A stretch of 54,969 bases of DNA from Massilimicrobiota sp. An134. GTDB taxonomy: Bacteria; Bacillota_I; Bacilli_A; Erysipelotrichales; Coprobacillaceae. Shown in pieces: positions 17,144 through 25,763 of this stretch; position 1 is the stretch's first letter, and every line of letters begins with the position of its first letter. A program made the position numbers and the translations under genes. Location: NCBI RefSeq assembly GCF_002160815.1, contig NZ_NFLH01000015.1, forward strand, positions 1 through 54,969. Reading direction: 5' to 3'. Below the pieces are notes generated by a model. It worked only from the letters and a program-made list of their open reading frames with translations. It ran no database searches and was not told the origin of the DNA.

Positions 17144-17156
17144 AAATCATTCTCCT

Positions 17157-17759
17157 TTAATAACATCTACAACAACAACTCATAAAAATATTAAACATCA
17201 ATAACGAATAACAGCAATTAGCCATATTAGCATATGGTGACGTATAAGTTTGCTGTGTCTGACGATATTGACCACTTCCAGCCTGCAATTGCTGAACCAA
17301 GAAAATATATTGTAAATTACCAGGTTCCATTTGCGCTGCTGTTTGTGCATATTCTAATGCTGTTGCATTATTTCCTATACCATTCATAGCTAAAGCACTG
17401 TAATAAAACCATATTGATGAACGATTACGAATCTGTTCCAAAATATGAAGAGCATCCTGATAACGACCAGCTTGAATAAATGCCGCAACATCTTGAAAAG
17501 CCGCCTGATCATTACCCTGATATTGATAAGTCGACTGTGAACTTTGACCATATGTTTGATTCGTAAATCCTTTTTTTCGATTATCCATGATCGTTTTATA
17601 TGCATTTTGTACCTGTTTAAACTTTTCAGTATATTCAGCCTGATGTTCACTATTAATATTAGCATCAGGATGATATTTTTTACTTAATGTTCGATAAGCA
17701 TGTTTGACTTCATCATCTGATGCATTTGGAGAAATTCCTAATACTTGATATGGATCCAT
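17157..17759 (-). CDS. DnaJ-domain co-chaperone with Cys-rich C-terminus
   Basis: Residues 1-65 are a J domain: [25 protein letters not shown], with the essential HPD triad in KKYHPDAN, which stimulates Hsp70 ATPase. A Gln/Tyr-rich linker comes next, then helical repeats resembling a TPR segment ([32 protein letters not shown]). The last 20 residues are hydrophobic with six cysteines ([19 protein letters not shown]), which suggests membrane association, acylation or metal binding. The zinc finger and client-binding domains of classic DnaJ are missing. The start codon abuts the stop of the DUF5685 gene. It probably delivers a particular client to the neighbouring DnaK. Confidence 0.88.
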   Translation of the reverse strand: MDPYQVLGISPNASDDEVKHAYRTLSKKYHPDANINSEHQAEYTEKFKQVQNAYKTIMDNRKKGFTNQTYGQSSQSTYQYQGNDQAAFQDVAAFIQAGRYQDALHILEQIRNRSSIWFYYSALAMNGIGNNATALEYAQTAAQMEPGNLQYIFLVQQLQAGSGQYRQTQQTYTSPYANMANCCYSLLMFNIFMSCCCRCY

Positions 17760-18593
17760 TTACTTCTTATCCTCCATTCTTTTTTGATAACGTAATTCAT
17801 ATTGACTCCAAACACCACTATATATGATATTCCTTAAAATTTCAACATTTTCCTCTATTGGAAGATATTCAAAAGCTTCGGCAGCTCTTGAAATCATCAT
17901 TTCTAATAAATCATGGCATCTCTCTTCAAAATGTTCATCATGAAAATGAGAAATAAATGGATTATAGTTATTGTCTTTTAGATCTTTTTCAATATCATCA
18001 TAGGCATCTAGTAAATAAATATATTTACCTAAAAAAAATCCAAATTCCCTCAAATAATCTTGCCAGAGATCATCTTGAAAACAGCAAATTTCAGCCATGA
18101 CTTTTCCAAAACATCCGGAAATATCATCAATACGAACATCTTCCATTTTTTCATATTCATGAATCTTGTCCAATTGTTTTTCAATCATCTCTATCTTTTG
18201 TGGAAATTCTTTTTTTATAGATTGATAACTATGATTCAAAATTTTCTTATAGACCTGTTTTGACATCTTTTGATCATCAATCCAATCATCATCACATTTA
18301 AGATATGTTAAAGCAATTGTCATTTTAGCAGCATATTCAACATATTCATTTTGTATTTCTAGATGCTTTTTCAGTGGATGTAAAAAGCATCTACGATAGC
18401 TTGATTGATTGTGTGGTTCATATAAACCAGATAATAAAATAGCTAAAAATGTCATATCATAATTTAAAGCCACACGTCCTTTTAAACCATAATTATCATT
18501 TATAGTTCGACATAGCCCACAATAATATGACTGATAGATATCAAAATCTTTAAATTTCATTTCTGGTTTATTGATTACTATATATCCAAACAT
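17760..18593 (-). CDS. DUF5685 family protein linked to DnaK/DnaJ
   Basis: The 277-residue protein starts at ATG 18593 (MFGYIV), with AAGGAG 6 nt upstream; longer starts lack a site. The opening FGYIVINKPEMKFKDFDIYQSYYCGLCRTI is the DUF5685 signature, with a CxxC pair. The remainder is helical and contains several Cys and Asp residues (ISGCFGKVMAEICC, LLDAYDDIEKD) in an arrangement reminiscent of all-alpha isoprenoid-synthase-like folds. It is the first gene of the DUF5685-dnaJ-dnaK operon and abuts dnaJ, so it may be the specific client of that chaperone pair. Biochemical function is unknown. Confidence 0.82.
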   Translation of the reverse strand: MFGYIVINKPEMKFKDFDIYQSYYCGLCRTINDNYGLKGRVALNYDMTFLAILLSGLYEPHNQSSYRRCFLHPLKKHLEIQNEYVEYAAKMTIALTYLKCDDDWIDDQKMSKQVYKKILNHSYQSIKKEFPQKIEMIEKQLDKIHEYEKMEDVRIDDISGCFGKVMAEICCFQDDLWQDYLREFGFFLGKYIYLLDAYDDIEKDLKDNNYNPFISHFHDEHFEERCHDLLEMMISRAAEAFEYLPIEENVEILRNIIYSGVWSQYELRYQKRMEDKK

Positions 18594-18712
18594 CATGATC
18601 TCCTTATCATAATAAATCATGATTAGTATAGTGTGAAGATATGAACGAAACATGAACTTATAGAAACTTTATTTTAAAAATGTTAAAATAAAAATGAAAG
18701 CTGGTGAATGGT

Positions 18713-20026
18713 ATGAAAATCTCAAAAGAACAGCCTGTTTTAGAACCTTTGGCCAATCGTTTAAGACCTCTGACATTGGACCAATATGTAGGACAAAAAC
18801 ATCTTGTTGGTAAAGGTAAAGTGTTATGGCAATTTATACAAAATGATCAGATTCCTTCTATGATATTCTGGGGTCCTCCAGGAGTTGGAAAAACGACTCT
18901 GGCAAAAATTATAGCCCAAACAACAAAAGCACATTTCATTGATTTTAGTGCTGTCAATAGTGGTATTAGAGAAATAAAAAAAGTCATGCAAGATGCCATG
19001 CAGACACATCTTCAAGGAATTAAAACAATTGTTTTTATCGATGAAATTCATCGTTTCAATAAAGCACAACAGGATGCTTTTTTACCATATGTAGAACAAG
19101 GAAGTATTACTCTCATTGGTGCAACAACTGAAAATCCTTCATTTGAAATCAATTCAGCATTATTATCACGTTGTAAAGTTTTTGTCTTAAATGCTTTAAA
19201 TGTTGAAGATATTATGGAACTTTTGCATCATGCTATTGAAGATCCTAGAGGTTTTGGTCACTTTCATGTTGATATTGATTCTTCCAGTTTATCAATGATC
19301 GCTCATTTTGCAAATGGAGATGCCAGAGTAGCTCTTAACACATTAGAAATGGCTTTTTATAATGCTCCTCGTGATCATGATCACATCACTATTACTCCTC
19401 AAATTATCGAACAAATGACAAGTCAAAAATCATTACTGTATGATAAAAATGGTGAAGAGCATTATAATTTGATTTCTGCATTACACAAATCAATGCGTAA
19501 TAGTGATGTCAATGCTGCTATTTACTGGTTAGCCAGAATGCTGGAAGCTGGTGAAGACCCTTTATATATTGCACGACGACTTGTTAGATTTGCAAGTGAA
19601 GATATTGGTATGGCTGATAGTAGAGCATTAGAAATTGCTATTGCAGGATATCAGGCTTGTCATTTTATTGGAATGCCTGAATGCAGTGTCCATCTTACTC
19701 ATGTTGTCACTTATTTATCTTTATCAGTTAAATCTAACGCTCTATATGTCGCTTATGAAGCTGCTAAAAAGGATGCATTAAAGACAATCGCCAAACCAGT
19801 TCCCTTACATTTACGCAATGCTCCTACCCGTTTAATGAAAGATTTAAATTATGGTAAAGGTTATCAATATGCACATGATTTTCAAGATAAACTGACAACT
19901 ATGACTTGCTTACCTGAATCACTTCAAGACAGAGAATATTATCATCCAACAAATCAAGGAAATGAAAAAAAAGTCGAACTGCGACTTCAACAAATTCAAC
20001 AATGGAAACGTAAACATCAAAAATAA
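18713..20026 (+). CDS. rarA: Replication-associated recombination ATPase RarA/MgsA
   Basis: It is an AAA+ ATPase of the clamp-loader group that acts at stalled replication forks. It begins EPLANRLRPLTLDQYVGQKHL, has Walker A WGPPGVGKTTLAK near residue 50, Walker B VFIDEIHRFNKAQQDA, sensor IGATTENPSFEIN, and a C-terminal tetramerisation domain (HKSMRNSDVNAAIYWLARML, RRLVRFASEDIGMADSRAL). The 437-residue length is normal. I start at ATG 18713 because GGTGA sits just upstream; a GTG at 18704 is possible. It diverges from the chaperone operon and ends at a terminator shared with the CMD gene. Confidence 0.95.
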   Translation: MKISKEQPVLEPLANRLRPLTLDQYVGQKHLVGKGKVLWQFIQNDQIPSMIFWGPPGVGKTTLAKIIAQTTKAHFIDFSAVNSGIREIKKVMQDAMQTHLQGIKTIVFIDEIHRFNKAQQDAFLPYVEQGSITLIGATTENPSFEINSALLSRCKVFVLNALNVEDIMELLHHAIEDPRGFGHFHVDIDSSSLSMIAHFANGDARVALNTLEMAFYNAPRDHDHITITPQIIEQMTSQKSLLYDKNGEEHYNLISALHKSMRNSDVNAAIYWLARMLEAGEDPLYIARRLVRFASEDIGMADSRALEIAIAGYQACHFIGMPECSVHLTHVVTYLSLSVKSNALYVAYEAAKKDALKTIAKPVPLHLRNAPTRLMKDLNYGKGYQYAHDFQDKLTTMTCLPESLQDREYYHPTNQGNEKKVELRLQQIQQWKRKHQK

Positions 20027-20049
20027 AAGGTCAATGGCCTTTTATTTTT
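20021..20049. terminator. Bidirectional intrinsic terminator
   Basis: AAATAAAAGG and CCTTTTATTT pair around a short loop with A and T runs outside. It lies between the convergent rarA and CMD genes and overlaps both stop codons. Confidence 0.8.
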
Positions 20050-20788
20050 GTGTAACTTCATTAATAATATTGATAGCATTTAAAGTTCTTGGAAAACCAA
20101 TATAAGGTTGACATTGTGTAATCACATCAATCAACATGTCTCTACTATTTCCAACTTGTATATTAGCCATAGTATGAGCACGCAACTGATTTTCACAGCC
20201 ACCTAAAGTTGCCAACATAACAAAAGTTAACATTTCTCTTATTTTTAAATCAAGCCCCTGACGTGTATAAAAATCTCCAAAACAATGTGCAGATAAATAA
20301 TCTTGAATATGTTTTAATTCTTGAGGTGCATGATCATGATTAGCTTGAATATTCTCACGACCAAACGCTTCACTTTGAACATCAAATCCAGCCTGGAATC
20401 TTGTTTCTTCTTCTACTGTTGATTGATCTTCCAAAGGTAATTCAATTTGAGTTTCAACAAAAACATCATGAACAGCATCAAGAGCTTCTTTCACTTTGCC
20501 TACACCAATATATGGAGTACATTGATAAATGGCTTCTTTCATTTCAACTGGAGTCACATTAGCCTTTAAAGCTGCATAAACATGTTCTTTTAAAGATTCT
20601 AAAGTCATATTCGTTGTATTAACAACAATTAAAATCAATTCTCTAAGACGTAAATCAAGATTACCATGCTGATAAACATCACCATAAATATAATGAATCA
20701 TCATTTCCTCGTATGCTAAGTCATGAGGACAAAAATGATTTTTATGCAATGACTGATATAATTCTTTTGCTTTTTCAATATCTCTCAT
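20042..20788 (-). CDS. Carboxymuconolactone decarboxylase family protein, two CMD domains
   Basis: The 248-residue protein has two CMD/AhpD-like helical repeats: DLRLRELILIVVNTTNMTLESLKEHVYAALKANVTPVEMKEAI near 44-86 and GLDLKIREMLTFVMLATLGGCENQLRAHTMANIQVG near 175-210. The CxxC pair of AhpD peroxidase is absent; the second repeat keeps a Cys and the His of the AHxxxA motif. It is thus nearer to gamma-carboxymuconolactone decarboxylase-like proteins, many of which are oxidoreductase-associated and not real decarboxylases. A LysR regulator is encoded just upstream on the same strand, a common pairing. Confidence 0.85.
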   Translation of the reverse strand: MRDIEKAKELYQSLHKNHFCPHDLAYEEMMIHYIYGDVYQHGNLDLRLRELILIVVNTTNMTLESLKEHVYAALKANVTPVEMKEAIYQCTPYIGVGKVKEALDAVHDVFVETQIELPLEDQSTVEEETRFQAGFDVQSEAFGRENIQANHDHAPQELKHIQDYLSAHCFGDFYTRQGLDLKIREMLTFVMLATLGGCENQLRAHTMANIQVGNSRDMLIDVITQCQPYIGFPRTLNAINIINEVTQK

Positions 20789-20843
20789 AAATAAATTTTC
20801 CTCCTTGATAATTTTATTTTAAAACTTTAAAAATAACCTGTCT

Positions 20844-20860
20844 AATACTTATTATGTATT
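20844..20860. promoter_or_regulatory. Candidate LysR binding site
   Basis: AATAC and GTATT form an inverted repeat with a 7-bp centre, close to the T-N11-A form of LysR boxes. It lies between the LysR gene and the CMD gene, upstream of a TAAAAT-like -10 for the latter. Confidence 0.4.
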
Positions 20861-20889
20861 TGTAGCCATACTTTTTAAGCATGAAATAT

Positions 20890-21771
20890 TTATTTATGAA
20901 AATATGTATAAAGTTCTTGAATAAAACGCGTCGCTGTAGCCGAAAAAACTTGATGTTTTTTCCATACAATAACCGCTCCAGTTTCATAGGCCGGTTTTAA
21001 AGGAACAAAACGAACCAATGATTGATTTGACATATATACAATTTTGTCTAGACACAACGCATATCCTAACCCTTTCTCTACTAAAATAGCAGCATTATAT
21101 ATCAAGTCATAAGTCGCAACAATATTTAAATCACTAATATCCAATCCCATCCAATGTGCCAGTTCATTTTGGACAATTAAACGATGTCCTATAAGGAGTG
21201 GTAATTTTTGTATATCTTCAGGTGTTACATACTCTTTTTTAGCGATTTCGCTATTTAAAGGTGCAATAATACCCCATGCTTCTTTATATTTTAAACGTAC
21301 AAACTCATATTTTTCAATATCAACTGGTTCTGTAAGTAACCCTATATCTAAAAATCCCTGATCAATTTTCTGTTTAACATCATCAGCATTGCCACTATAC
21401 AAATGATATTGAATATGCGGAAAGCGACGATGAAAATCTATCATAAATTCTCCTAACTGATGCATAGCATTAATTTCTCCTGCACCAACAAAAATCTCCC
21501 CTGCTATTAATTCATCAGCCGCTAAAAATTCCTTTTCAGTTTTATCAGCTAAATCAATAATTTCTTCTGCTCTTCTTCTTAACAACATACCTGCATCTGT
21601 TAAGGTAACCTTATTTTTTCCCCTAATTAATAATTGCGTATTCAATTCTTCTTCTAATTGTATAAGCTGTCTTGATAAAGTCGGTTGTGTAATATGCAAT
21701 ACTGCTGCTGCACGTGTAATATTTTCTTCTCTTGCAACTGTTAAAAAATATCTCAATATTCTAATTTCCAT
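20890..21771 (-). CDS. LysR-family transcriptional regulator
   Basis: The 293-residue protein opens with the LysR helix-turn-helix (MEIRILRYFLTVAREENITRAAAVLHITQPTLSRQLIQLEEEL) and continues with the effector-binding domain from about residue 90 (GEIFVGAGEINAMHQLGEF, then HLYSGNADDVKQKIDQGFLDIGLL). It probably regulates the CMD gene that follows on the same strand; an inverted repeat lies between them. The inducer is unknown. Confidence 0.9.
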   Translation of the reverse strand: MEIRILRYFLTVAREENITRAAAVLHITQPTLSRQLIQLEEELNTQLLIRGKNKVTLTDAGMLLRRRAEEIIDLADKTEKEFLAADELIAGEIFVGAGEINAMHQLGEFMIDFHRRFPHIQYHLYSGNADDVKQKIDQGFLDIGLLTEPVDIEKYEFVRLKYKEAWGIIAPLNSEIAKKEYVTPEDIQKLPLLIGHRLIVQNELAHWMGLDISDLNIVATYDLIYNAAILVEKGLGYALCLDKIVYMSNQSLVRFVPLKPAYETGAVIVWKKHQVFSATATRFIQELYTYFHK

Positions 21772-21857
21772 GATAAGCCCCCTTTTTACTATTGTACTAA
21801 AAAAAATAACTTTTTTATACCTTTTCTTTTGATGGATAACTACGCAAATGATTTCAA

Positions 21858-21936
21858 TTGACTTTATTGGCTTTATTGGCTTTATAACACAGGAGAAAGT
21901 ATCAAAAAATCATTTCATACTTTCTTATGTTATAAA
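21858..21936 (+). promoter_or_regulatory. MerR-type promoter with a long imperfect inverted repeat
   Basis: TTGACT 21858-21863 and TATAAC 21883-21888 are 19 bp apart, the stretched spacing that MerR regulators act on. The spacer holds TTATTGGC in tandem. From the -10 onward, TTTATAACA 21881-21889 pairs with TGTTATAAA 21928-21936 and AGAAAGTAT 21894-21902 pairs with ATACTTTCT 21917-21925. This gives a 9+9 bp stem with no T-run after it. Confidence 0.6.
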
Positions 21937-21994
21937 GATATATTGCATTTTATACTCAAAAACATTATGATAAAAAACAAGGAGATGAAAACAT

Positions 21995-22399
21995 ATGAAT
22001 TATTCTATCAGTGATGTTTCTAAAATCATGAATTTACCTGTTTCCACTTTAAGATATTATGATAAAGAAGGGTTGCTTCCTTATATTGAACGTAAAGATT
22101 CCGGTTATCGTATTTTTAAAGAGGATGATATTCGTATGCTTGAAATTATTGAATGCTTTAAAAACACGGGTATGTCTATCAAAGAAATAAAGCATTTCAT
22201 CGAATTAGTCAAACAAGGCGATATTTCTTTACAACAACGTTATGAATTGTTTGTAGAACGTAAAAAAACTGTTGAAAAACAAATGCAAGATTTACAAAAA
22301 CAACTTGATTTAATTGATTATAAATGTGAATATTATCAAAAAGCGCTCAAAACTTATAATCAAAATAAACATCATAGTGATGAAAACAAATCACTATGA
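21995..22399 (+). CDS. MerR-family transcriptional regulator
   Basis: The 134-residue protein begins MNYSISDVSKIMNLPVSTLRYYDKEGLLPYIERKDSGYRIF, the MerR winged helix-turn-helix. It has a second helical part FKNTGMSIKEIKHFIELVKQGD, then a dimerising coiled coil (about 80-125). No C-terminal metal or drug domain is present. It resembles the small stress-responsive members that act on oxidoreductase genes. ATG 21995 is preceded by AAGGAGATG. Its own promoter has the 19-bp spacer such proteins untwist, so autoregulation is likely. Confidence 0.9.
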   Translation: MNYSISDVSKIMNLPVSTLRYYDKEGLLPYIERKDSGYRIFKEDDIRMLEIIECFKNTGMSIKEIKHFIELVKQGDISLQQRYELFVERKKTVEKQMQDLQKQLDLIDYKCEYYQKALKTYNQNKHHSDENKSL

Positions 22400-22408
22400 T
22401 GTTTTTTC
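22368..22408 (+). terminator. Terminator overlapping the merR-type coding end
   Basis: AACATCATAGTGAT near 22368-22382 pairs with ATCACTATGATGTT 22390-22403, followed by TTTTTT. The stop codon TGA (22397-22399) lies inside the right arm, so the last codons form part of the hairpin. Confidence 0.85.
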
Positions 22409-22411
22409 ACA

Positions 22412-22447
22412 TAAAAAAGCTGATAACATTTCATTTACCAGCTTTCC
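22412..22447 (-). terminator. Terminator of the 22456-22728 gene
   Basis: On the minus strand AAAGCTGGT pairs with ATCAGCTTT and a T-run follows. It is placed just after the stop of the minus-strand hypothetical gene. Confidence 0.75.
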
Positions 22448-22455
22448 TTATGCTT

Positions 22456-22728
22456 TTATATAGATATACGATCTTGTTCATAACGCCTTAAACTTTTCAT
22501 AATTTCCTCAGTTGCCTGCTGTGGACTATTTTTTAAAAATCCATCTTTAAATTCATAACTGATATTTATAGAATCATCAGGAATTTGATCAATATACTCA
22601 TTAGAAAAACCAATTTTCCAACATTTGTTTTCACGATAAGCATATAATGTCATATCATTAACATCATTGACATCATGAAACAATTGCTTTACGAGTTTAT
22701 ATAAAGCATATGGTGAAATATAATACAC
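22456..22728 (-). CDS. Hypothetical protein, 90 residues
   Basis: I do not recognise this protein. It starts at GTG 22728, a few bases after a GAGG site, and has its own terminator, so it is probably real. The sequence is soluble and mixed, with an Asp/Asn repeat (HDVNDVNDMTLYAY), a likely beta-rich centre (CWKIGFSNEYIDQIP, INISYEFKDGF) and a basic C-terminal helix (EEIMKSLRRYEQD). It is isolated between the MerR-type and YoaK-type genes. Confidence 0.6.
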   Translation of the reverse strand: MYYISPYALYKLVKQLFHDVNDVNDMTLYAYRENKCWKIGFSNEYIDQIPDDSINISYEFKDGFLKNSPQQATEEIMKSLRRYEQDRISI

Positions 22729-22877
22729 CTAACCTCGCCTCTTTTCATATTTCTATTATATAAAATAAAAGCCCTTTCAACAATAAAAAACTTAAATTTT
22801 TTTTATTTTTTATCAATATATATTGTCAAATAGATGCCGAGTGATATAATAAAAAAGCATTTAAGGGAGTGTTATCA

Positions 22878-23567
22878 ATGAAAAAAGATCATCAAGATGC
22901 TATTCTTCATTTTTTGATGGCTATGATAGGTGGTTTCTTAGGTGGATATGCTATTTTTGCTAGAATGAATATTTTTGGATCTGCACAAACTGCCAATTTA
23001 ATTGAACTGATCAAAAATATATTTGGAGCTAATTATGTGGAATCTTTAATGCGAATAGGTGCCCTTCTTATATATATTCTAGCAATAATGATTGCCACAG
23101 TTTTAACATATAAATCTCAATGGAATCTTAAACACCTTGTTTTATATCTTGAAATGATATGTATTGTTATATTGGGATTTATTCCTGAAGACATACCGCC
23201 AATCATTGCTTTGTATCCTTGTTTTTTTGTTACAGCATTTCAATGGTGTATTTTCAAAGGCGCTATGGGATATACAAGTTCTACTATTTTTTCAACCAAT
23301 AATATCAAACAGACTGTTGTATCATTGACAGAATATTTTTTAATACAGGACACCACAATCAAACAAGAAAAACTCAAAAAAGGTTGTTTTTTTGGTGGCA
23401 CTTTATTATGTTTTCATTGTGGTGTTGCTTTGTCGTATCTTCTATGGTCCATTTTTTCTTTAGCAGCCATTTGGTTTTTAATGATTCCTGTTTCCATTAA
23501 TTTAGGATATTTAATATATATTGAAAAATATGCTTATCCAATTCAACATATAGAAAAGATGATTTGA
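22878..23567 (+). CDS. YoaK/DUF1275-family membrane protein
   Basis: The 229-residue protein has six or so membrane segments. The start FLMAMIGGFLGGYAIFARMNIFGSAQTANLIEL is the DUF1275 signature, in which the first two helices carry a Gly-rich turn and NxxGxxQTAN. FVTAFQWCIFKGAMGYTSSTIFSTNNIKQ resembles the central conserved loop. Members are inner-membrane proteins of unknown transport function. ATG 22878 is used because AGGGAG lies 8 nt upstream. Confidence 0.82.
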   Translation: MKKDHQDAILHFLMAMIGGFLGGYAIFARMNIFGSAQTANLIELIKNIFGANYVESLMRIGALLIYILAIMIATVLTYKSQWNLKHLVLYLEMICIVILGFIPEDIPPIIALYPCFFVTAFQWCIFKGAMGYTSSTIFSTNNIKQTVVSLTEYFLIQDTTIKQEKLKKGCFFGGTLLCFHCGVALSYLLWSIFSLAAIWFLMIPVSINLGYLIYIEKYAYPIQHIEKMI

Positions 23568-23585
23568 CACCAAATCATCTTTTTT
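23554..23585 (+). terminator. Intrinsic terminator of the YoaK-type gene
   Basis: AAGATGATTT pairs with AAATCATCTT, and TTTTT follows. The stop codon TGA lies at the loop. Confidence 0.85.
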
Positions 23586-23670
23586 CATATCTATCACTAT
23601 TACCTATATTCAATGAAATCTCAATATATATTTTTTACTGTTATTTCAACTTAAATTCATCATAGAGTTC

Positions 23671-24246
23671 TTATGACTTATCGTCTTGTCTAATCACATT
23701 TTTTAAATAAAATTGATGATTGTCATATTCATATACAAAAATACAACAATTTCCAAATCCTTTTTTTAATTCTTCTGTTGGATCTTGCCATGCTCTTAAA
23801 AAATTAAAACAGGCGCCACCATGACTTACTGCCAAAACAGAATAATGATCTTCTTTCTCCATAATCGCAGTTAATGTATCAACCATTCTCTCTTTTAAAG
23901 TATTATTAGATTCACCACCAAATTGCAAATAATAGGTTTCACATTTTTGAGGATCATTTTCTGCCAAATAATCATGTTCTCCTTCTAGTAAGCCATAATT
24001 ATTTTCTTTAAGTCCTTTACATCGCTGATATGGCATGGACGTTATTAATTCTAATGTATCACAACATCTTTCACTTGTTGAACTATAAGCATGATCAAAA
24101 TGAATCTGATGTTCCTCAAACCATTTTTTTGCTAAAAGGGCTTGTTGAACTCCTTTTGATGTCAATGGAGAATCACACCATCCTTGAATCTTATGAAGAA
24201 CATTAAACAAGGTTTCACCATGACGCATGAGGTATAATGTTTTCAT
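23671..24246 (-). CDS. Histidine phosphatase family protein (phosphoglycerate mutase-like)
   Basis: The 191-residue cytosolic enzyme has the RHG motif LMRHGETLFN, whose His becomes phosphorylated. It also has SSTSERCCDTLELI with the second Arg, and LAVSHGGACFNFLRA with the second catalytic His. It follows the GpmB/PhoE branch in size. The start overlaps the stop of the MBL gene by one base, so the two are translated together. The substrate is unknown. Confidence 0.88.
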   Translation of the reverse strand: MKTLYLMRHGETLFNVLHKIQGWCDSPLTSKGVQQALLAKKWFEEHQIHFDHAYSSTSERCCDTLELITSMPYQRCKGLKENNYGLLEGEHDYLAENDPQKCETYYLQFGGESNNTLKERMVDTLTAIMEKEDHYSVLAVSHGGACFNFLRAWQDPTEELKKGFGNCCIFVYEYDNHQFYLKNVIRQDDKS

Positions 24247-25067
24247 TAATGTTCACCCTTTAAAACAAATGCTTCACCTGGAGCCAACACATGTATTCTA
24301 TCAGGATTGATGACTCTTTGGTATAAATCTTCAGGATTACCATTAAATGGTGTCATATCTGGAGCATCAACACTACCCCAATGTATACAAATCAAATGAG
24401 CTTGAGGGTATGTATTAGCCAATTGAATTGCTCCATCCAAAGTAATATGCCAATCATTATCAGCAAAATCAAATAATATAACATCTGGTTCAGGCATATG
24501 CAAATGTTCATCTAATAAACGTGAATCACCAGGTAACCAAATTGTTCCATCAGGCGTTTTTAACCAATAACCACAATAATCTTTCTCTTCCCAATAACGA
24601 TATTGCCATTTTTTCGAACCATTTTGCCAGTTATGTTGTGCTCGAGTTAATTGAACAGATAAATCCTGTACTTGAAAAACATCATCAATATCATGCTTTT
24701 CAGTTTGAAATCCTTCTTCATTCATAACATCTGCAACATAATTAGGAGCATAATATTTTTGACAAACATTTTGTACATGACGGCAAGTAGGTCGAGAAAA
24801 ATGATCATTATCTATATGAGTAATCAATATACCATCTAATTGTGGAACATCCTGTGATAAAATAGGCACTTCATACAACAAAGGAATATCAAATCCTTCT
24901 AATACTGGGTCAATCATAACATTTGTCTGATAACTGTGTATCATAATGCCTGCACCACCTAGCCAATAAATACGTGTTTCCTGGTCACTATAAAAGGCTT
25001 CCTTTGTTATAGGAATGGAAGCAGGAGCAACCGCCTGACCTTTATTATTCTTAACTATATTTCTCAT
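24246..25067 (-). CDS. MBL-fold metallo-hydrolase, UlaG/NAPE-PLD-like
   Basis: The 273-residue protein has a metallo-beta-lactamase fold: IYWLGGAGIMIHSYQTNVMIDPVL, the metal motif ILITHIDNDHFSRPT (HxDxDH), WLPGDSRLL and ICIHWGSVDAPD. It belongs to the branch that hydrolyses phosphodiesters or lactones. ATG 25067 has GGAG 8 nt upstream. A 20-bp inverted repeat at 25072-25121 includes this ribosome site. It is linked to the phosphatase downstream by a one-base overlap, and a TetR gene lies upstream on the same strand. Confidence 0.85.
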   Translation of the reverse strand: MRNIVKNNKGQAVAPASIPITKEAFYSDQETRIYWLGGAGIMIHSYQTNVMIDPVLEGFDIPLLYEVPILSQDVPQLDGILITHIDNDHFSRPTCRHVQNVCQKYYAPNYVADVMNEEGFQTEKHDIDDVFQVQDLSVQLTRAQHNWQNGSKKWQYRYWEEKDYCGYWLKTPDGTIWLPGDSRLLDEHLHMPEPDVILFDFADNDWHITLDGAIQLANTYPQAHLICIHWGSVDAPDMTPFNGNPEDLYQRVINPDRIHVLAPGEAFVLKGEH

Positions 25068-25071
25068 CAAA

Positions 25072-25121
25072 AAATCTCCTTTCTTTTATACTTTTATTTT
25101 AGTATAAAAAGAAGGAGATTT
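25072..25121 (-). promoter_or_regulatory. Long inverted repeat covering the MBL gene ribosome site
   Basis: The 20-bp arms 25072-25091 and 25102-25121 match at 18 positions around a 10-bp centre. The arm nearest the gene contains its AAGGAG. A TATACT at 25106-25101 on the minus strand could be a -10. The repeat may be an operator, perhaps for the adjacent TetR protein, or an RNA hairpin that hides the ribosome site. Confidence 0.6.
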
Positions 25122-25173
25122 CTATTTATATATTTTTTGTTTTGTCTAAAAATGGACATTTCTATGAATTTGT

Positions 25174-25746
25174 CTATTTCTGATAAGGATGAATTGAATT
25201 GTCACTATCTTGAAATAATTTATCCATGCCTAGTCCTCGCATCTCAACAATCATTTGAACAATCTCTTCACATGGAACTGGCATATCAGAAAGAATCCAA
25301 GATAATGTCATACTGCTAGACGCATGAGCATGATAGATTGTTGCAAACCTTAAAGCATCTGGCATAGGTTCTTTGCCATAAAGCTCCTGATGCCACTTTA
25401 AATCAAAAGCTTGACAATGATCAACAATATAATCCTTTAAACAGTTCTGCCCTTCCATTTGACACGCCTGTTTCATAAACCAGTAATATTTTTTTATATT
25501 TTCAAAAGTCACTAATAGTGAATCATGAAAATCAATATTCATATTCTGATCATGAAAATCAGGAACAATAAATGTATCATAAACATAGCAAATCAAATCA
25601 TTCTTATCTTTAAAATGATTATAAAATGTTTGTCTGCTGACACCTGTTTCTTTTAAAATTTGAGATACTGTCAAAGATTCTAAAGGCTTTTTTTGAGTCA
25701 ATTCTAACAAAGCTGTTCCTAATATTCTTTTTACATCAATAGACAT
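25174..25746 (-). CDS. TetR-family transcriptional regulator
   Basis: The 190-residue protein has the TetR helix-turn-helix in residues 1-45 (ILGTALLELTQKKPLESLTVSQILKETGVSRQTFYNHFKDKNDL). A helical ligand domain follows, of the DhaS/TetR_C_8-like type. I use ATG 25746 because AGGTGA precedes it; the alternative at 25764 overlaps the ktrA stop but has no site. It may bind the inverted repeat upstream of the MBL gene that follows. Confidence 0.87.
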   Translation of the reverse strand: MSIDVKRILGTALLELTQKKPLESLTVSQILKETGVSRQTFYNHFKDKNDLICYVYDTFIVPDFHDQNMNIDFHDSLLVTFENIKKYYWFMKQACQMEGQNCLKDYIVDHCQAFDLKWHQELYGKEPMPDALRFATIYHAHASSSMTLSWILSDMPVPCEEIVQMIVEMRGLGMDKLFQDSDNSIHPYQK

Positions 25747-25763
25747 ATATTCACCTGCCGACA

